DNA from: an uncultured Bacteroidota bacterium
GTDB taxonomy: Bacteria > Bacteroidota > Bacteroidia > Flavobacteriales > Flavobacteriaceae
Reading direction: 5' to 3'
DNA: 64,000 bases
Assembly (NCBI GenBank): GCA_902523665.1
Contig: CABZAD010000006.1
Span: 1 to 64,000 of the forward strand
Shown: piece by piece, positions 26,629-35,708 of the stretch
Numbering within the stretch: the stretch's first letter is position 1
Layout of the letters: every line of letters begins with the position of its first letter
Notes under the pieces: model-generated
What the model was told of the DNA's origin: nothing
Seen by the model: only the letters and a program-made list of their open reading frames with translations
Databases searched by the model: none
Position numbers and translations under genes: made by a program

Positions 26629-27824
26629 ATATATCCTAAAGCAAAAAGACTAAGAAACAAAATTCCTGTGATACTAAGAATTCTCATTGATTTAGAAGGT
26701 CTTTGTGATTCTGGCATGTTTTTACTTACAACTAATTTGTAATTTAAAATTGCATAAAAGGGTGCAGTAACGAAGGATAATACAGTGGCTATTTCAACTA
26801 ATGCCCCCATTTCAGATAGTAGATAATAAAATATTAACATTGTCCCTAATGATAAAACTGAAATCCAATAAAAATAATAGTTTTTATTAATCTGGTTTGT
26901 TAATAATTGAGTTGCCCTTGACATTGTTCTGGGCGATGCATCCATACACGTAATTGTGGTACTGAGCATTGTTGTAAATGCACAAATTGAAATTATTAGA
27001 TAAAAACTATCTCCCAAATTAGATGTATATAATTCTATTAATTGTCCTGCAAATACGCTACCACTATTTGAAAAACTAACTCCTGAATTATACATTACTA
27101 ATGCACCTAGACTTACAAAACAAATTCCCAAAATAACAGTAGCTAAATATCCAACATTGAAATCAAATAAACTTTCTTTATTTGTTAATTTTTGATTTTT
27201 ATTTTTTTCTATTGCCCAAATTGAATGCCATATTGAAATATCAAGTGGTGCCGGCATCCAACCCATAAAAGCAACTAGAAACACAATACCAGTACCAGTA
27301 GGAAAAACCTGTTCGAAGCTATACACCTCATCTGAATTAAGAGATGCAACTCCAGTGGAAAAAATTGTGCTTACAGCTAAAATTAAAATTATTATTTTAA
27401 TCATTTTATCTAAAAGCTGATATCTACCAAATAAAAGAATTACATAACATCCAATTGTAATTATCAGGCTCCACACAACCATGTTGTCCGTTATTCCAAA
27501 AAGACTAGATGCTAAACCTGCAGTAACGATAGTAACTGCAGTTTGAATAGTAAACATTGTAGCAAGATTCATAATGAAGTATATTATTAAAAATATTTTG
27601 CCAATTTTGTAATAACCATCCAATAAGCTTTCTCCAGTAGCCATTGCATATCTTGGACCATACTGAAAAAATGGATATTTAAAAATATTTACCAATATGA
27701 GAGCCCAAATTAAACCCCATCCAAAATCAGCACCAGCACGAGTTGATTGAACCAAATGCGAAACTCCAATAGCAGCTCCCGCAAAAAGTAAACCAGGCCC
27801 AAGCTTAGAAATTAATTTGATCAT
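26610..27824 (-). CDS. Divergent Nramp-family transporter
   Basis: 404 residues with about eleven membrane spans. GPGLLFAGAAIGVSHLVQSTRAGADFGW aligns with the Nramp first helix, but the metal-binding D-P-G-N is replaced by G-V-S-H, and the sixth-helix M-P-H reads M-P-A (WMPAPLDIS). A classical Mn2+/Fe2+ substrate is therefore doubtful. TTITCMDASPRTMSRA and the overall layout still support the LeuT/Nramp fold. It overlaps the upstream cysteine-rich small gene by 4 bp. Confidence 0.82.
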   Translation of the reverse strand: MIKLISKLGPGLLFAGAAIGVSHLVQSTRAGADFGWGLIWALILVNIFKYPFFQYGPRYAMATGESLLDGYYKIGKIFLIIYFIMNLATMFTIQTAVTIVTAGLASSLFGITDNMVVWSLIITIGCYVILLFGRYQLLDKMIKIIILILAVSTIFSTGVASLNSDEVYSFEQVFPTGTGIVFLVAFMGWMPAPLDISIWHSIWAIEKNKNQKLTNKESLFDFNVGYLATVILGICFVSLGALVMYNSGVSFSNSGSVFAGQLIELYTSNLGDSFYLIISICAFTTMLSTTITCMDASPRTMSRATQLLTNQINKNYYFYWISVLSLGTMLIFYYLLSEMGALVEIATVLSFVTAPFYAILNYKLVVSKNMPESQRPSKSMRILSITGILFLSLFALGYILTRFI

Positions 27825-28018
27825 TTGATTTCATTAGCACATTCTGAGCCTGAGGGAATTTTCCCACATATACTACATGGTTCATCCGATTTGTTCAAAA
27901 AAGGACTCTGACTAGCACAAGTACCAGAAAACTCTCCATTTTTTTTAAAAATTAGCTTTATTGCAATACCTGAAAAAGCAATAGCAATTAGTCCAACAGA
28001 TATTAGAAATATCTCCAT
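27821..28018 (-). CDS. Small cysteine-rich membrane-anchored protein
   Basis: 65 residues: one N-terminal membrane helix, then a short soluble tail with GTCASQSPFLN and EPCSICGK, four Cys in all plus a fifth near the end. Small proteins of this layout recur in Bacteroidota. The C-x-x-C with surrounding Cys could bind metal or form disulfides (inference). It has a -7 box right before its ATG and overlaps the Nramp-like gene, so they share a transcript. Confidence 0.68.
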   Translation of the reverse strand: MEIFLISVGLIAIAFSGIAIKLIFKKNGEFSGTCASQSPFLNKSDEPCSICGKIPSGSECANEIK

Positions 28019-28022
28019 TGGA

Positions 28023-28030
28023 CAAAGCTA
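28023..28030 (-). promoter_or_regulatory. -7 box TAGCTTTG before the small cysteine-rich gene
   Basis: Exact TAnnTTTG on the minus strand; the ATG (28018) starts 4 nt after it. No clear -33 TTTG. It would drive the Cys-rich protein and the Nramp-like carrier. Confidence 0.42.
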
Positions 28031-28067
28031 TAAAAAAATCGTAATTTTAGTTGTGCTTAACTTAATT

Positions 28068-28523
28068 ATGAATATTAAGTTTTATTTAGTTTGGTTGTTA
28101 ATAATATTTGCAACTGTCTCTTGTGATACTAACAATGTTAGGGTTTCTGATTCTGAAATTCAATCAGCTTCTGCTTGGAGTATTAATGATCAGCCTCCCA
28201 CATTTCCTCAATGTGAAAATTTAAAAAATAATGAGCACTTGGATTGTTTTAAAAATATTATCGAAGTTGAAATAAATAGTTTTCTTTATGATAAGGTTTT
28301 TCCTGCTGATACATCTGAGTTTATATTAACATTAAAAATTGATACAACAGGTAAATTTTCTTTAGATGATCTTAGTGTTTTAGGAAAATTAAATTCTACA
28401 TCAAAAGACATTATAAAAAATGCTGTAGAAAATATTCCGAATGCACTACCTGCAATTAAAACTAATGTTGGAGAGTTTGTTGAAGTAACTTTTAACCTTC
28501 CATTTAAATTTAATTATGAATAA
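28068..28523 (+). CDS. Lipoprotein with TonB-C-terminal-like domain, unknown role
   Basis: 151 residues from ATG 28068, which gives a lipoprotein signal (VSC near residue 20); the tracked GTG at 28053 adds only five residues. The mature part has PPTFPQCENL, a short Cys-containing segment and LTLKIDTTGKFS ... LPAIKTNVGEFVEVTFNLPFKF, resembling the TonB C-terminal fold seen in many short Bacteroidota lipoproteins. It lacks the Pro-rich linker of a real energy transducer. It overlaps ruvC by 8 bp. Confidence 0.65.
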   Translation: MNIKFYLVWLLIIFATVSCDTNNVRVSDSEIQSASAWSINDQPPTFPQCENLKNNEHLDCFKNIIEVEINSFLYDKVFPADTSEFILTLKIDTTGKFSLDDLSVLGKLNSTSKDIIKNAVENIPNALPAIKTNVGEFVEVTFNLPFKFNYE

Positions 28524-29079
28524 TAAATTAAACGATAGTTTAGTAATCATGGGAATTGACCCTGGCACCAATATTATGGGCTTTGGAATAATTAAAGTTG
28601 AGAAAAAAGAGATGAGATTGATTGATATGATAGAATATAAACTCCCAAAATCAGATAATCACAATATAAAGCTTTCCAAAATTTTTAAAAAAACAACGGA
28701 GTTAATTAAAATTCATAGACCAAATTATATTTCCATCGAGTCACCTTTTTTTGGAAAAAATGTTCAATCAATGTTAAAATTGGGAAGAGCTCAAGGAGTA
28801 TCAATTGCTGCTGCGTTAAATTCTAAAATTCCTATTACTGAATATTCACCTAAAAAAATAAAAATGGCAATTACTGGAAATGGTAATTCAAGCAAAGAGC
28901 AAGTTGCTAAAATGTTGAAAAGTATGCTAAAAATCAGAGAACTCCCTAAAAATCTTGATTCAACTGATGGCTTAGCTGCCGCAGTATGTCATTTTTTTAA
29001 TTTTCAAAATGAAAAACAGAAAAAAAAATACTCAAGCTGGTCAAGTTTTATTGATAAAAACCCAAATAAATTAGCTTAA
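28516..29079 (+). CDS. ruvC: Crossover junction endodeoxyribonuclease RuvC
   Basis: 187 residues. Resolves Holliday junctions with RuvAB. The first catalytic Asp is D15 in MGIDPGTN; SIESPFFGKNVQSMLKLGRAQG gives the Glu, and DSTDGLAAAVCHF the C-terminal acidic residues. Normal length. Its stop shares TTAA with the convergent dipeptidase gene. Confidence 0.95.
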   Translation: MNNKLNDSLVIMGIDPGTNIMGFGIIKVEKKEMRLIDMIEYKLPKSDNHNIKLSKIFKKTTELIKIHRPNYISIESPFFGKNVQSMLKLGRAQGVSIAAALNSKIPITEYSPKKIKMAITGNGNSSKEQVAKMLKSMLKIRELPKNLDSTDGLAAAVCHFFNFQNEKQKKKYSSWSSFIDKNPNKLA

Positions 29080-30458
29080 TCGCCAAAATGCTTATAAAAA
29101 TTCTGAATTGTTTCAATGCCTATAAAGAAGTTCTTTAAACCAAAATTCTCGTTAGGAGAATGAATTGCATCACTATCAAGCCCAAATCCCATTAAAACAG
29201 ACTTAATACCCAAAATGCTTTCAAACATAGGAACTATTGGAATACTCCCACCATCTTTTTGTGGAATAGGCTCTGTTCCAAAGCTATCTTTGTAGGCATT
29301 TACTGCTGCTTCATAACCCTTAAAGTCTTCTGGAGTAACATAAGGATTTCCTCCGTGATGAGTTGAAACTTCAACTGAAACTGTATTAGGAGCAATACTA
29401 TGAATATAATTTTTAAATAGCTCACTTATTTTTTCCCAATTTTGATTTGGAACTAACCTCATTGAAATTTTTGCATTAGCTTCACTTGGTATAACTGTTT
29501 TAGATCCCTCACCAATATATCCACCCCAAATCCCATTAACATCAAGTGTTGGGCGTATAGATTTTCTCTCTAATGTAGAATATCCTTCTTCACCTTTTAT
29601 CTCAATTAGACCTAATGAATCCTTAAATTTCTGATCGTTAAATTTTGATTTTTCTTCAATAATATCTCTTTTAGATTTTTCAATTTCAATTACATCATCA
29701 TAAAATCCTGGAATAACAATTTTACCTTTCTCATCCATTAGTGAACTAATAATTTCTGATAATGTATTGATTGGATTAGCAAGTGTCCCACCATAAGTGC
29801 CAGAGTGAAGATCTCTATTAGGACCAGTTAATTTAATTTCCATATATGATAAACCTCTAAGTCCGACTGTAAGGGTTGGATTATCCAGATTACTCAACCC
29901 GGTATCTGAGATAAGAATAACATCAGCACTTAGTTTGGGCTTATTATCAACAAGAAATTTCTCTAAATTTTCACTTCCAACCTCTTCTTCACCTTCAATC
30001 ATAAACTTTACATTACAATTAAGATCATTTTTCTTTACAAGCTGTTCAAACGCCTTGACATGCATAAAAACTTGACCTTTGTCATCACATGCACCTCTAG
30101 CAAAAATTGCTCCCTCTGGATGAATATCAGTTTTCTTAATTATTGGTTCAAAAGGGGGGCTATTCCAGAGCTCTAATGGATCAGGTGGTTGTACATCATA
30201 GTGACCGTAAACAAGAATTGTTGGATATGATGGGTTAATTATTTTTTCACCATAAACTATAGGATGTCCATTGGTTTCATAAACTTTTGTTGAATCACAA
30301 CCGGACTTTAAAAGCTCATTTGATAGCCAATTTGCTGTTGTGTTCATGTATTTTGAAAATTTTGAGTCTGCGCTCACAGATGGTAGCTTCAAAAATTCAA
30401 AAAGTTCTTCCAAGTATTTACTTTTTTCCTCCTTAGATAATGTACTTATAGTTGACAT
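29076..30458 (-). CDS. M20-family dipeptidase
   Basis: 460 residues, cytoplasmic (no signal peptide). Zinc ligands are in LVYGHYDVQPPDPLELW, ARGACDDKGQ, EGEEEVGSENL (catalytic Glu and a ligand) and SPNENF near the C-terminus, with a lid domain between. This is the CNDP-like group of M20 peptidases hydrolysing dipeptides. It lies downstream of tRNA-Leu, which is on the other strand. Confidence 0.92.
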   Translation of the reverse strand: MSTISTLSKEEKSKYLEELFEFLKLPSVSADSKFSKYMNTTANWLSNELLKSGCDSTKVYETNGHPIVYGEKIINPSYPTILVYGHYDVQPPDPLELWNSPPFEPIIKKTDIHPEGAIFARGACDDKGQVFMHVKAFEQLVKKNDLNCNVKFMIEGEEEVGSENLEKFLVDNKPKLSADVILISDTGLSNLDNPTLTVGLRGLSYMEIKLTGPNRDLHSGTYGGTLANPINTLSEIISSLMDEKGKIVIPGFYDDVIEIEKSKRDIIEEKSKFNDQKFKDSLGLIEIKGEEGYSTLERKSIRPTLDVNGIWGGYIGEGSKTVIPSEANAKISMRLVPNQNWEKISELFKNYIHSIAPNTVSVEVSTHHGGNPYVTPEDFKGYEAAVNAYKDSFGTEPIPQKDGGSIPIVPMFESILGIKSVLMGFGLDSDAIHSPNENFGLKNFFIGIETIQNFYKHFGD

Positions 30459-30476
30459 ATTTTTTAAAAACTTATT

Positions 30477-30484
30477 TATATTTG
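30477..30484 (+). promoter_or_regulatory. -7 box TATATTTG for tRNA-Leu
   Basis: Exact TAnnTTTG, 10 nt before the mature tRNA-Leu 5' end. GTTG 22 nt upstream could serve as the -33 element. Confidence 0.5.
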
Positions 30485-30494
30485 TTCACCTTTT

Positions 30495-30576
30495 GCGGGT
30501 GTGGTGAAATTGGTAGACACGCTAGACTTAGGATCTAGTGCCTAACAGCATGGGGGTTCGAGTCCCTTCACCCGCA
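30495..30576 (+). tRNA. tRNA-Leu (TAG anticodon)
   Basis: 82 nt with acceptor GCGGGTG / CACCCGC, anticodon stem CTAGA/TCTAG around CTTAGGA (anticodon TAG), a short variable arm and a TTCGAGT T-loop. CCA is not encoded. Confidence 0.96.
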
Positions 30577-30581
30577 CTATA

Positions 30582-32192
30582 TTAGTCAGAGGGGCTATAT
30601 CCAGCTCCTTTAACAAATCTACCAGGAAATTTACCTGTATGATTACTTTCAGATAAAACCTGAACACCATTCACAAAAACTTCCTCGACACCAACTGCAA
30701 ATTGAAGTGGTTCCTCAAAAGTTGCTTTATCTTCAATAAGCTTGGGATCAAAAATAACAACATCTGCAAAAAAGCCAGGTTTTAAATAACCTCTATTTTT
30801 AATTCCAAGATTATCGGCAGGAAAGCCAGTTAGTCTTCTAATAGCCTCCTCCATTGATATTAATTTCTCATCCCTTACATATTTGCCAAGAACTCTTGCA
30901 AAACTACCAAAAGCTCTGGGATGTGTTATAAAATCTTTTGAAATGTCAGAATAAGATCCAGCATCAGAGTCAAAGGCAACCCATGGTAACTTAATTTTTT
31001 TTCTTACATTTTCTTCTGACATACTAAAATATATGCATTGAATTCTACTACCATCTTCAATAATTAGATTAACTATTGCTTCTTCAGGGGATTCACCTCT
31101 TAATTTAGAAGCTTCAGCGATTGTCATACCTCTATATTTATTTGACATAGACTGTTTGTTAAAACCAACCATTAAAATGTCTTCTGGTGGTTGCTCAGAT
31201 AATTCCTTCCTTATATCTTTAAAAAGCCTTTCCCTTATATCAGGTTTTTTCATTCGATTAATCCAAGCCTGTCTACCGCCCTCTTGAACCCAAGTCGGAA
31301 TAACACCAGTTAGACCAGTTGATGAAGCAGGATAAGTATACATATCAGCAGTAATTTTTAAACCGTTTGCTCTTGCATCTTCAACTTTATTAATAACGGT
31401 GTCTAATAGATGCCAATTAGGTTTTCTTGAAGTTTTGAGATGATATATTTGAGCAGGTATGTTAGCTTTTTCAGCAATTTCAAGTAATTCATCAAGTGCT
31501 GCAAGAACATTTGAGTCTTCGTTCCTCAAGTGAGAAATATATCTCCCACCGTATGATGAAGCTACCTTTGATAACTCTACCAATTCATCTGTATCTGCGT
31601 AGTCGCCTGGAGCATAAATTAGAGAAGACCCTATGCCTATTGCACCCTGCATCATAGCGAGCTTGACAATGTTTCTCATTGATTCCATTTCACTTGCAGT
31701 AGCCTTTCTATTTGCATATCCAATTTCTTGAATTCTAACAGTTGCAGCACCAAGGTAAGAGGCGATATTTGTAGAGACTCCATTTGATTCTAAATTCTCC
31801 ATTGCTTCTCCAAAAGAAACATAATTATTTGTGTTTATCGAACCTCTTGGGCCAGGAGATGTCCCCTCCCCAAAAACTTCTAATGTGACTCCTTGTTTTA
31901 AATCACTTAGTGATCTACCATCCTGCATTAAAGTGTTATACCCCCAACTTAACATATTTATAAAGCCTGGAGAAACTATTTTTCCTGAGGCATCAATTGT
32001 TTGCTTAGCAAGAAAATTATTTTTTTTACCTACATATAAAATTGTATCATTGTTTATAGCAACATTACCGATATATCCCTTCATTCCTCTGCCATCATGA
32101 ATAATTCCACCACTAATTAAAACATCAACATCAGTGGGTTCACTTTTACATGATAAGGTGATTAATACAAATAGTAAAAGTAATTTTTTCAT
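30582..32192 (-). CDS. D-aminoacylase / N-acyl-D-amino-acid deacylase family amidohydrolase, lipoprotein
   Basis: 536 residues with lipoprotein signal TLSC (around residue 15). An amidohydrolase of the N-acyl-D-amino acid deacylase group: DASGKIVSPGFIN (the usual H-x-H metal pair reads NMLSWG here, so one metal site is lost, as in several D-aminoacylases), YISHLRNEDSNV, AQIYHLKTS and AFDSDAGSYS. It likely releases D-amino acids or dipeptide fragments in the periplasm. It overlaps the alkaline phosphatase gene by 4 bp. Confidence 0.85.
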   Translation of the reverse strand: MKKLLLLFVLITLSCKSEPTDVDVLISGGIIHDGRGMKGYIGNVAINNDTILYVGKKNNFLAKQTIDASGKIVSPGFINMLSWGYNTLMQDGRSLSDLKQGVTLEVFGEGTSPGPRGSINTNNYVSFGEAMENLESNGVSTNIASYLGAATVRIQEIGYANRKATASEMESMRNIVKLAMMQGAIGIGSSLIYAPGDYADTDELVELSKVASSYGGRYISHLRNEDSNVLAALDELLEIAEKANIPAQIYHLKTSRKPNWHLLDTVINKVEDARANGLKITADMYTYPASSTGLTGVIPTWVQEGGRQAWINRMKKPDIRERLFKDIRKELSEQPPEDILMVGFNKQSMSNKYRGMTIAEASKLRGESPEEAIVNLIIEDGSRIQCIYFSMSEENVRKKIKLPWVAFDSDAGSYSDISKDFITHPRAFGSFARVLGKYVRDEKLISMEEAIRRLTGFPADNLGIKNRGYLKPGFFADVVIFDPKLIEDKATFEEPLQFAVGVEEVFVNGVQVLSESNHTGKFPGRFVKGAGYSPSD

Positions 32193-33241
32193 TTATTTAA
32201 GATTGATTTCAATTTATCAAAAATTTCAGTATTATCATAAATACCAGTGAAGTTTGAAGAATTATATCCATAACTATAAACTGGAACCATTTCAGCGGTG
32301 TGATTCTCTGATGAGTACGCGGTTTTTACAATGGATTCTTCTACATCACCATCAATTATTGAAGCGCCTCCTGTTTCATGATCAGCTGTTACCACAACTA
32401 GGGTATTTTTATTATTATCAGCATAGTCATAAGAACTTTTAATGGCACTGTCAAACTCTAGCATCTCACTTAGTAAATATTCAGGATCATTATCGTGTTC
32501 AGCCCAATCAATTTGAGATCCCTCAACTAAAAGGAAGAAAGGCTTATTATAACTTTTAAGTTTTTGAAGAGTAATATCAATAATATCATCAAGGGATGGC
32601 TCCCTACCAAGATACTTTTCACTAGGGTCATCATAGGCTGTAAAAAATCCAATATTTTTTGAATCAGTATTTTTATATTCTTCTAAATTATTTACAAACA
32701 CATAGCTTTTCATCTCTTCTATTAAATTCCTATTATCCTCTCTATCATTAAAGTATCTTTCTCCACCTCCAACAAATAAATTAATATTACTTTTCGATAA
32801 TTCAACAGCGATATTATCATAATCGTATCTGCTTTTTGACTTTGAATAATAAGCTGCAGGAGTAGCATGTACTATAGTAGAAGTTACCAAAATTGCAGTC
32901 ATGTAACCTTTATCTCTACAAATCTCTAGAATAGATTTGACAGGATTGAAGTCTTTATCCATTCCCAATACCCCATTGTAGGTTTTTACTCCACTAGATA
33001 ATGCAGTTCCACTTGCGGCTGAATCAGTTATAAGATCGTCAACAGCATGAGTCTTGCTTAAACCTATATATTCTGACCTTTCAAGTGGAGTATAATTATC
33101 ATTTGAATACATACTAGTTGAAACTTGAGATATACCCATACCATCACCTATCATCATTATGATATTTGGAGATTCAGATTGATTATCGCAAGAATTTAAT
33201 ACTGATGAAATTAATATTATCAATGTAGATTTTTTAAACAT
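32189..33241 (-). CDS. phoA: Alkaline phosphatase, lipoprotein
   Basis: 350 residues; lipoprotein signal LNSC near residue 18. MIGDGMG (Asp33 metal ligand), TDSAASGTAL (nucleophile Ser74), HATPAAYYSKSKSR, VEGSQIDWAEHDND and TADHETGG are the PhoA-family metal and phosphate sites. It releases phosphate from organic esters in the periplasm. Shorter than E. coli PhoA (about 450 residues), without its crown-type inserts. Translationally coupled to the amidohydrolase downstream. Confidence 0.9.
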   Translation of the reverse strand: MFKKSTLIILISSVLNSCDNQSESPNIIMMIGDGMGISQVSTSMYSNDNYTPLERSEYIGLSKTHAVDDLITDSAASGTALSSGVKTYNGVLGMDKDFNPVKSILEICRDKGYMTAILVTSTIVHATPAAYYSKSKSRYDYDNIAVELSKSNINLFVGGGERYFNDREDNRNLIEEMKSYVFVNNLEEYKNTDSKNIGFFTAYDDPSEKYLGREPSLDDIIDITLQKLKSYNKPFFLLVEGSQIDWAEHDNDPEYLLSEMLEFDSAIKSSYDYADNNKNTLVVVTADHETGGASIIDGDVEESIVKTAYSSENHTAEMVPVYSYGYNSSNFTGIYDNTEIFDKLKSILNK

Positions 33242-33245
33242 GTTC

Positions 33246-33253
33246 CAAATTTA
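33246..33253 (-). promoter_or_regulatory. -7 box TAAATTTG before the alkaline phosphatase gene
   Basis: Exact TAnnTTTG on the minus strand; the ATG (33241) starts 4 nt after it. No TTTG at -33. Confidence 0.42.
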
Positions 33254-33263
33254 ATTTTTAAAT

Positions 33264-34502
33264 TTATAAATAATGTATTTTACCTGTTAAGGAATCAATA
33301 AACTTTTTATTTTTTTTAATATTATCAATAATGTATTTTGAGTTAGCTTTTCCAGATTTATTTCTAAGCTCTTCTGATTCATATAACTCAGTAAAACATT
33401 TGTAAAACTCATCAGAATTCTTAACTGAGAATACTCCACCCAAAGAAGTTAAATCTTCAGCTTCTGAAAAACCTTGAAAATTTTTACCAATTAGAATTGG
33501 AATAGAGAAGACAGCAGGTTCCAGAATATTATGAAGACCTTTATTCCCCATTCCTCCTCCAACGTAGGCAATGTCTGCATACCTATATAAATATTTTAGA
33601 ATACCAATTGAATCAATTATTAAAATGTTTTTTTTGAAATCATATTTATTCTTTAAATCTGAAAATTTAATACAATTATCTCCGTAATTTTTTTTTAAGT
33701 TATTTATAAAATTTATGGATATATCATGAGGAGCTATAATAGATTTAATATTACTCTTTATTACTTTATCAATCAATTCAATATCTTTTTCCCAAATACT
33801 TCCAGCTATAAAACAGCTTTCATTATTTATAAATTTTTCAACTTTTAATATTCGTTTATTTTTGTTTAATGTGTTTGTAACTGAAGTATATCTTAAATCA
33901 CCAGAAATATGTACATTTTTAAATGAGTTTTTTTCAAGTATTTTTTTTGAATTATTATCCTGAACATAAAAAAAGTCAATTTTCTTGAGTTGTTTAAGAA
34001 ACCAGTACCCGTAAAATTTAAAATAAAACTGAGATTTATTAAACTTGGATGATAAAGAATAAATTACAGAATCATTTTGCTTTAAATGGTTAACGTAATT
34101 AGACCAAATATCATTTTTAATAAAAATTACAATCCTAGGGTTCACATAACTCACAAATCTTTTAGCATTAAAAGATGTATCAAGTGGAAGGTATAGTTTT
34201 AGATCTGCAAATCTGTACTTTTTAGAGTTTTCATATCCTGATGGAGAAAAGAATGTTACAATAATTTTAATATTATCAAACCTCTCTTTTAATCTCTCAA
34301 TAATTGGTTTAACTATTTCAAATTCACCGAGAGAAGAAACATGAAACCAGATATTTTTTTCATTAGGGTCGACTTCCTTCTTTAAAATTTTAAATGATTT
34401 CTTCCTTCCTTTATAAGACAAATTAATTTTATTAGACATAAGCCTTAAAGGCTGACATATTATGAATGCTAGAACAATAAAAAAATCATAAATAAATTTC
34501 AC
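33264..34502 (-). CDS. waaA: 3-deoxy-D-manno-octulosonic acid (Kdo) transferase
   Basis: 412 residues, GTG start, inner-membrane anchor at the N-terminus. Transfers Kdo from CMP-Kdo to lipid A precursor. HVSSLGEFEIVKPIIERL is the conserved N-terminal block with the catalytic Glu, FFSPSGYE and AYVGGGMGNKGLHNILEPAVF (the CMP-Kdo and acceptor region) follow. Together with lpxK it shows ordinary lipopolysaccharide core synthesis. Confidence 0.93.
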   Translation of the reverse strand: MKFIYDFFIVLAFIICQPLRLMSNKINLSYKGRKKSFKILKKEVDPNEKNIWFHVSSLGEFEIVKPIIERLKERFDNIKIIVTFFSPSGYENSKKYRFADLKLYLPLDTSFNAKRFVSYVNPRIVIFIKNDIWSNYVNHLKQNDSVIYSLSSKFNKSQFYFKFYGYWFLKQLKKIDFFYVQDNNSKKILEKNSFKNVHISGDLRYTSVTNTLNKNKRILKVEKFINNESCFIAGSIWEKDIELIDKVIKSNIKSIIAPHDISINFINNLKKNYGDNCIKFSDLKNKYDFKKNILIIDSIGILKYLYRYADIAYVGGGMGNKGLHNILEPAVFSIPILIGKNFQGFSEAEDLTSLGGVFSVKNSDEFYKCFTELYESEELRNKSGKANSKYIIDNIKKNKKFIDSLTGKIHYL

Positions 34503-34515
34503 TTAATCCTTTTTC

Positions 34516-34523
34516 CAAAAATA
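34516..34523 (-). promoter_or_regulatory. -7 box TATTTTTG for waaA
   Basis: Exact TAnnTTTG on the minus strand, 13 nt before the waaA GTG. It faces the -7 box of the divergent DegT gene. No -33 TTTG. Confidence 0.3.
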
Positions 34524-34529
34524 CTTTTT

Positions 34530-34537
34530 TAATTTTG
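34530..34537 (+). promoter_or_regulatory. -7 box TAATTTTG before the DegT aminotransferase gene
   Basis: Exact TAnnTTTG; ATG 34544 begins 6 nt after it. The tracked TTG at 34535 is part of this box, which argues for ATG 34544 as start. Confidence 0.42.
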
Positions 34538-34543
34538 TTTTTA

Positions 34544-35674
34544 ATGAAAAAAATTAATATGGTTGACCTAAATGGTCAATACAGAAAAATTAGGTGGCAA
34601 GTAAACAGGGAGATAAAAAAAGTAATTAAGTCTTCTTCTTTTATAAATGGTCCGATTGTCAAAGAATTTCAGAATAATTTACAAGAATATTTAAATGTTA
34701 GGCATGTGATACCATGTGCTAATGGGACAGATGCTCTTCAAATTGCACTTATGGCATTAGATTTAAAAAAAGGAGATGAGATCATAACTACAAACTTTTC
34801 ATTTGCTTCAACAATTGAAGTTATTCTTTTACTTGGCCTAAAACCAGTTATAGTAGACATAGATATAAGAACTTTTAACATTGACCCAAGTTTAATTGAG
34901 AATAAAATAACTGAAAGAACTAAAGTCATTATACCAGTTCACCTTTTTGGTCAGTCATGTAGAATTGAGGAAATAATTGAAATCGCAAATAGAAATAATA
35001 TACAAGTTATAGAGGATAATGCTCAAGCACTTGGATCTAAATATAAGTTTTCAAATTCCAAAAAACAGATGACAGGTACAATTGGGGATATAGGCACAAC
35101 ATCTTTTTTCCCTTCAAAAAACTTAGGCTGCTATGGAGACGGAGGTGCAATATTTACTAATTCAGAAAATTTAGCATATAAAATGAGAGGGATTGTTAAT
35201 CATGGGATGTATAAGAGATATTATCATGATGAAATAGGAGTAAACTCAAGACTTGACTCGATGCAAGCTGCTATTCTAAATGTTAAACTAAAGTATTTAG
35301 ATAAGTATAACCAAAAAAGGCAGCAATCTGCAAATCTTTACAATCAAGCATTTGAAAAAGTTGACAAGATTCAAACACCATTTGTTGAGTCAGATATTGA
35401 TTCTCATGTTTATCATCAATATACTCTCAAAGTTCCATCTAAAACTAGAGATAAACTAGCAGAACATCTATCAAAAAATAACATTCCATTTGGAATATAT
35501 TATCCTTTGGGTTTCCATGAACAAAAAGCATATAAACAAGAGTTTTTTTCTGATAAGGATTTTACTGTAACAAATAAGATTAAAGATCAGGTGATCTCTT
35601 TACCAATGCATACTGAACTATCAAGGAGGCAGATAAATCACATAACTAATACTATCATTAGTTTTTTTGAATAA
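34544..35674 (+). CDS. DegT/DnrJ/EryC1-family sugar aminotransferase
   Basis: 376 residues from ATG 34544. PLP enzyme that aminates keto sugars linked to nucleotides. CANGTDALQIALMAL (PLP phosphate), VIEDNAQALGS (Asp that contacts the pyridine N), SFFPSKNLGCYGDGGA (Schiff-base Lys), and NSRLDSMQAAILNVKL are all present. It probably works in surface-glycan or lipopolysaccharide synthesis, next to waaA, but no other glycan genes are adjacent. Confidence 0.9.
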   Translation: MKKINMVDLNGQYRKIRWQVNREIKKVIKSSSFINGPIVKEFQNNLQEYLNVRHVIPCANGTDALQIALMALDLKKGDEIITTNFSFASTIEVILLLGLKPVIVDIDIRTFNIDPSLIENKITERTKVIIPVHLFGQSCRIEEIIEIANRNNIQVIEDNAQALGSKYKFSNSKKQMTGTIGDIGTTSFFPSKNLGCYGDGGAIFTNSENLAYKMRGIVNHGMYKRYYHDEIGVNSRLDSMQAAILNVKLKYLDKYNQKRQQSANLYNQAFEKVDKIQTPFVESDIDSHVYHQYTLKVPSKTRDKLAEHLSKNNIPFGIYYPLGFHEQKAYKQEFFSDKDFTVTNKIKDQVISLPMHTELSRRQINHITNTIISFFE

Positions 35675-35696
35675 TTGATCAATTAATTTACTTTAG
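35666..35696 (+). promoter_or_regulatory. Promoter TTTG-N19-TACTTTAG for the secreted amidohydrolase
   Basis: TTTG (35666-35669), 19 nt, TACTTTAG (35689-35696, one mismatch to TAnnTTTG), with the ATG 12 nt further on. The -33 element lies in the end of the DegT gene. Confidence 0.48.
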
Positions 35697-35708
35697 TTAA
35701 AAATAGTT

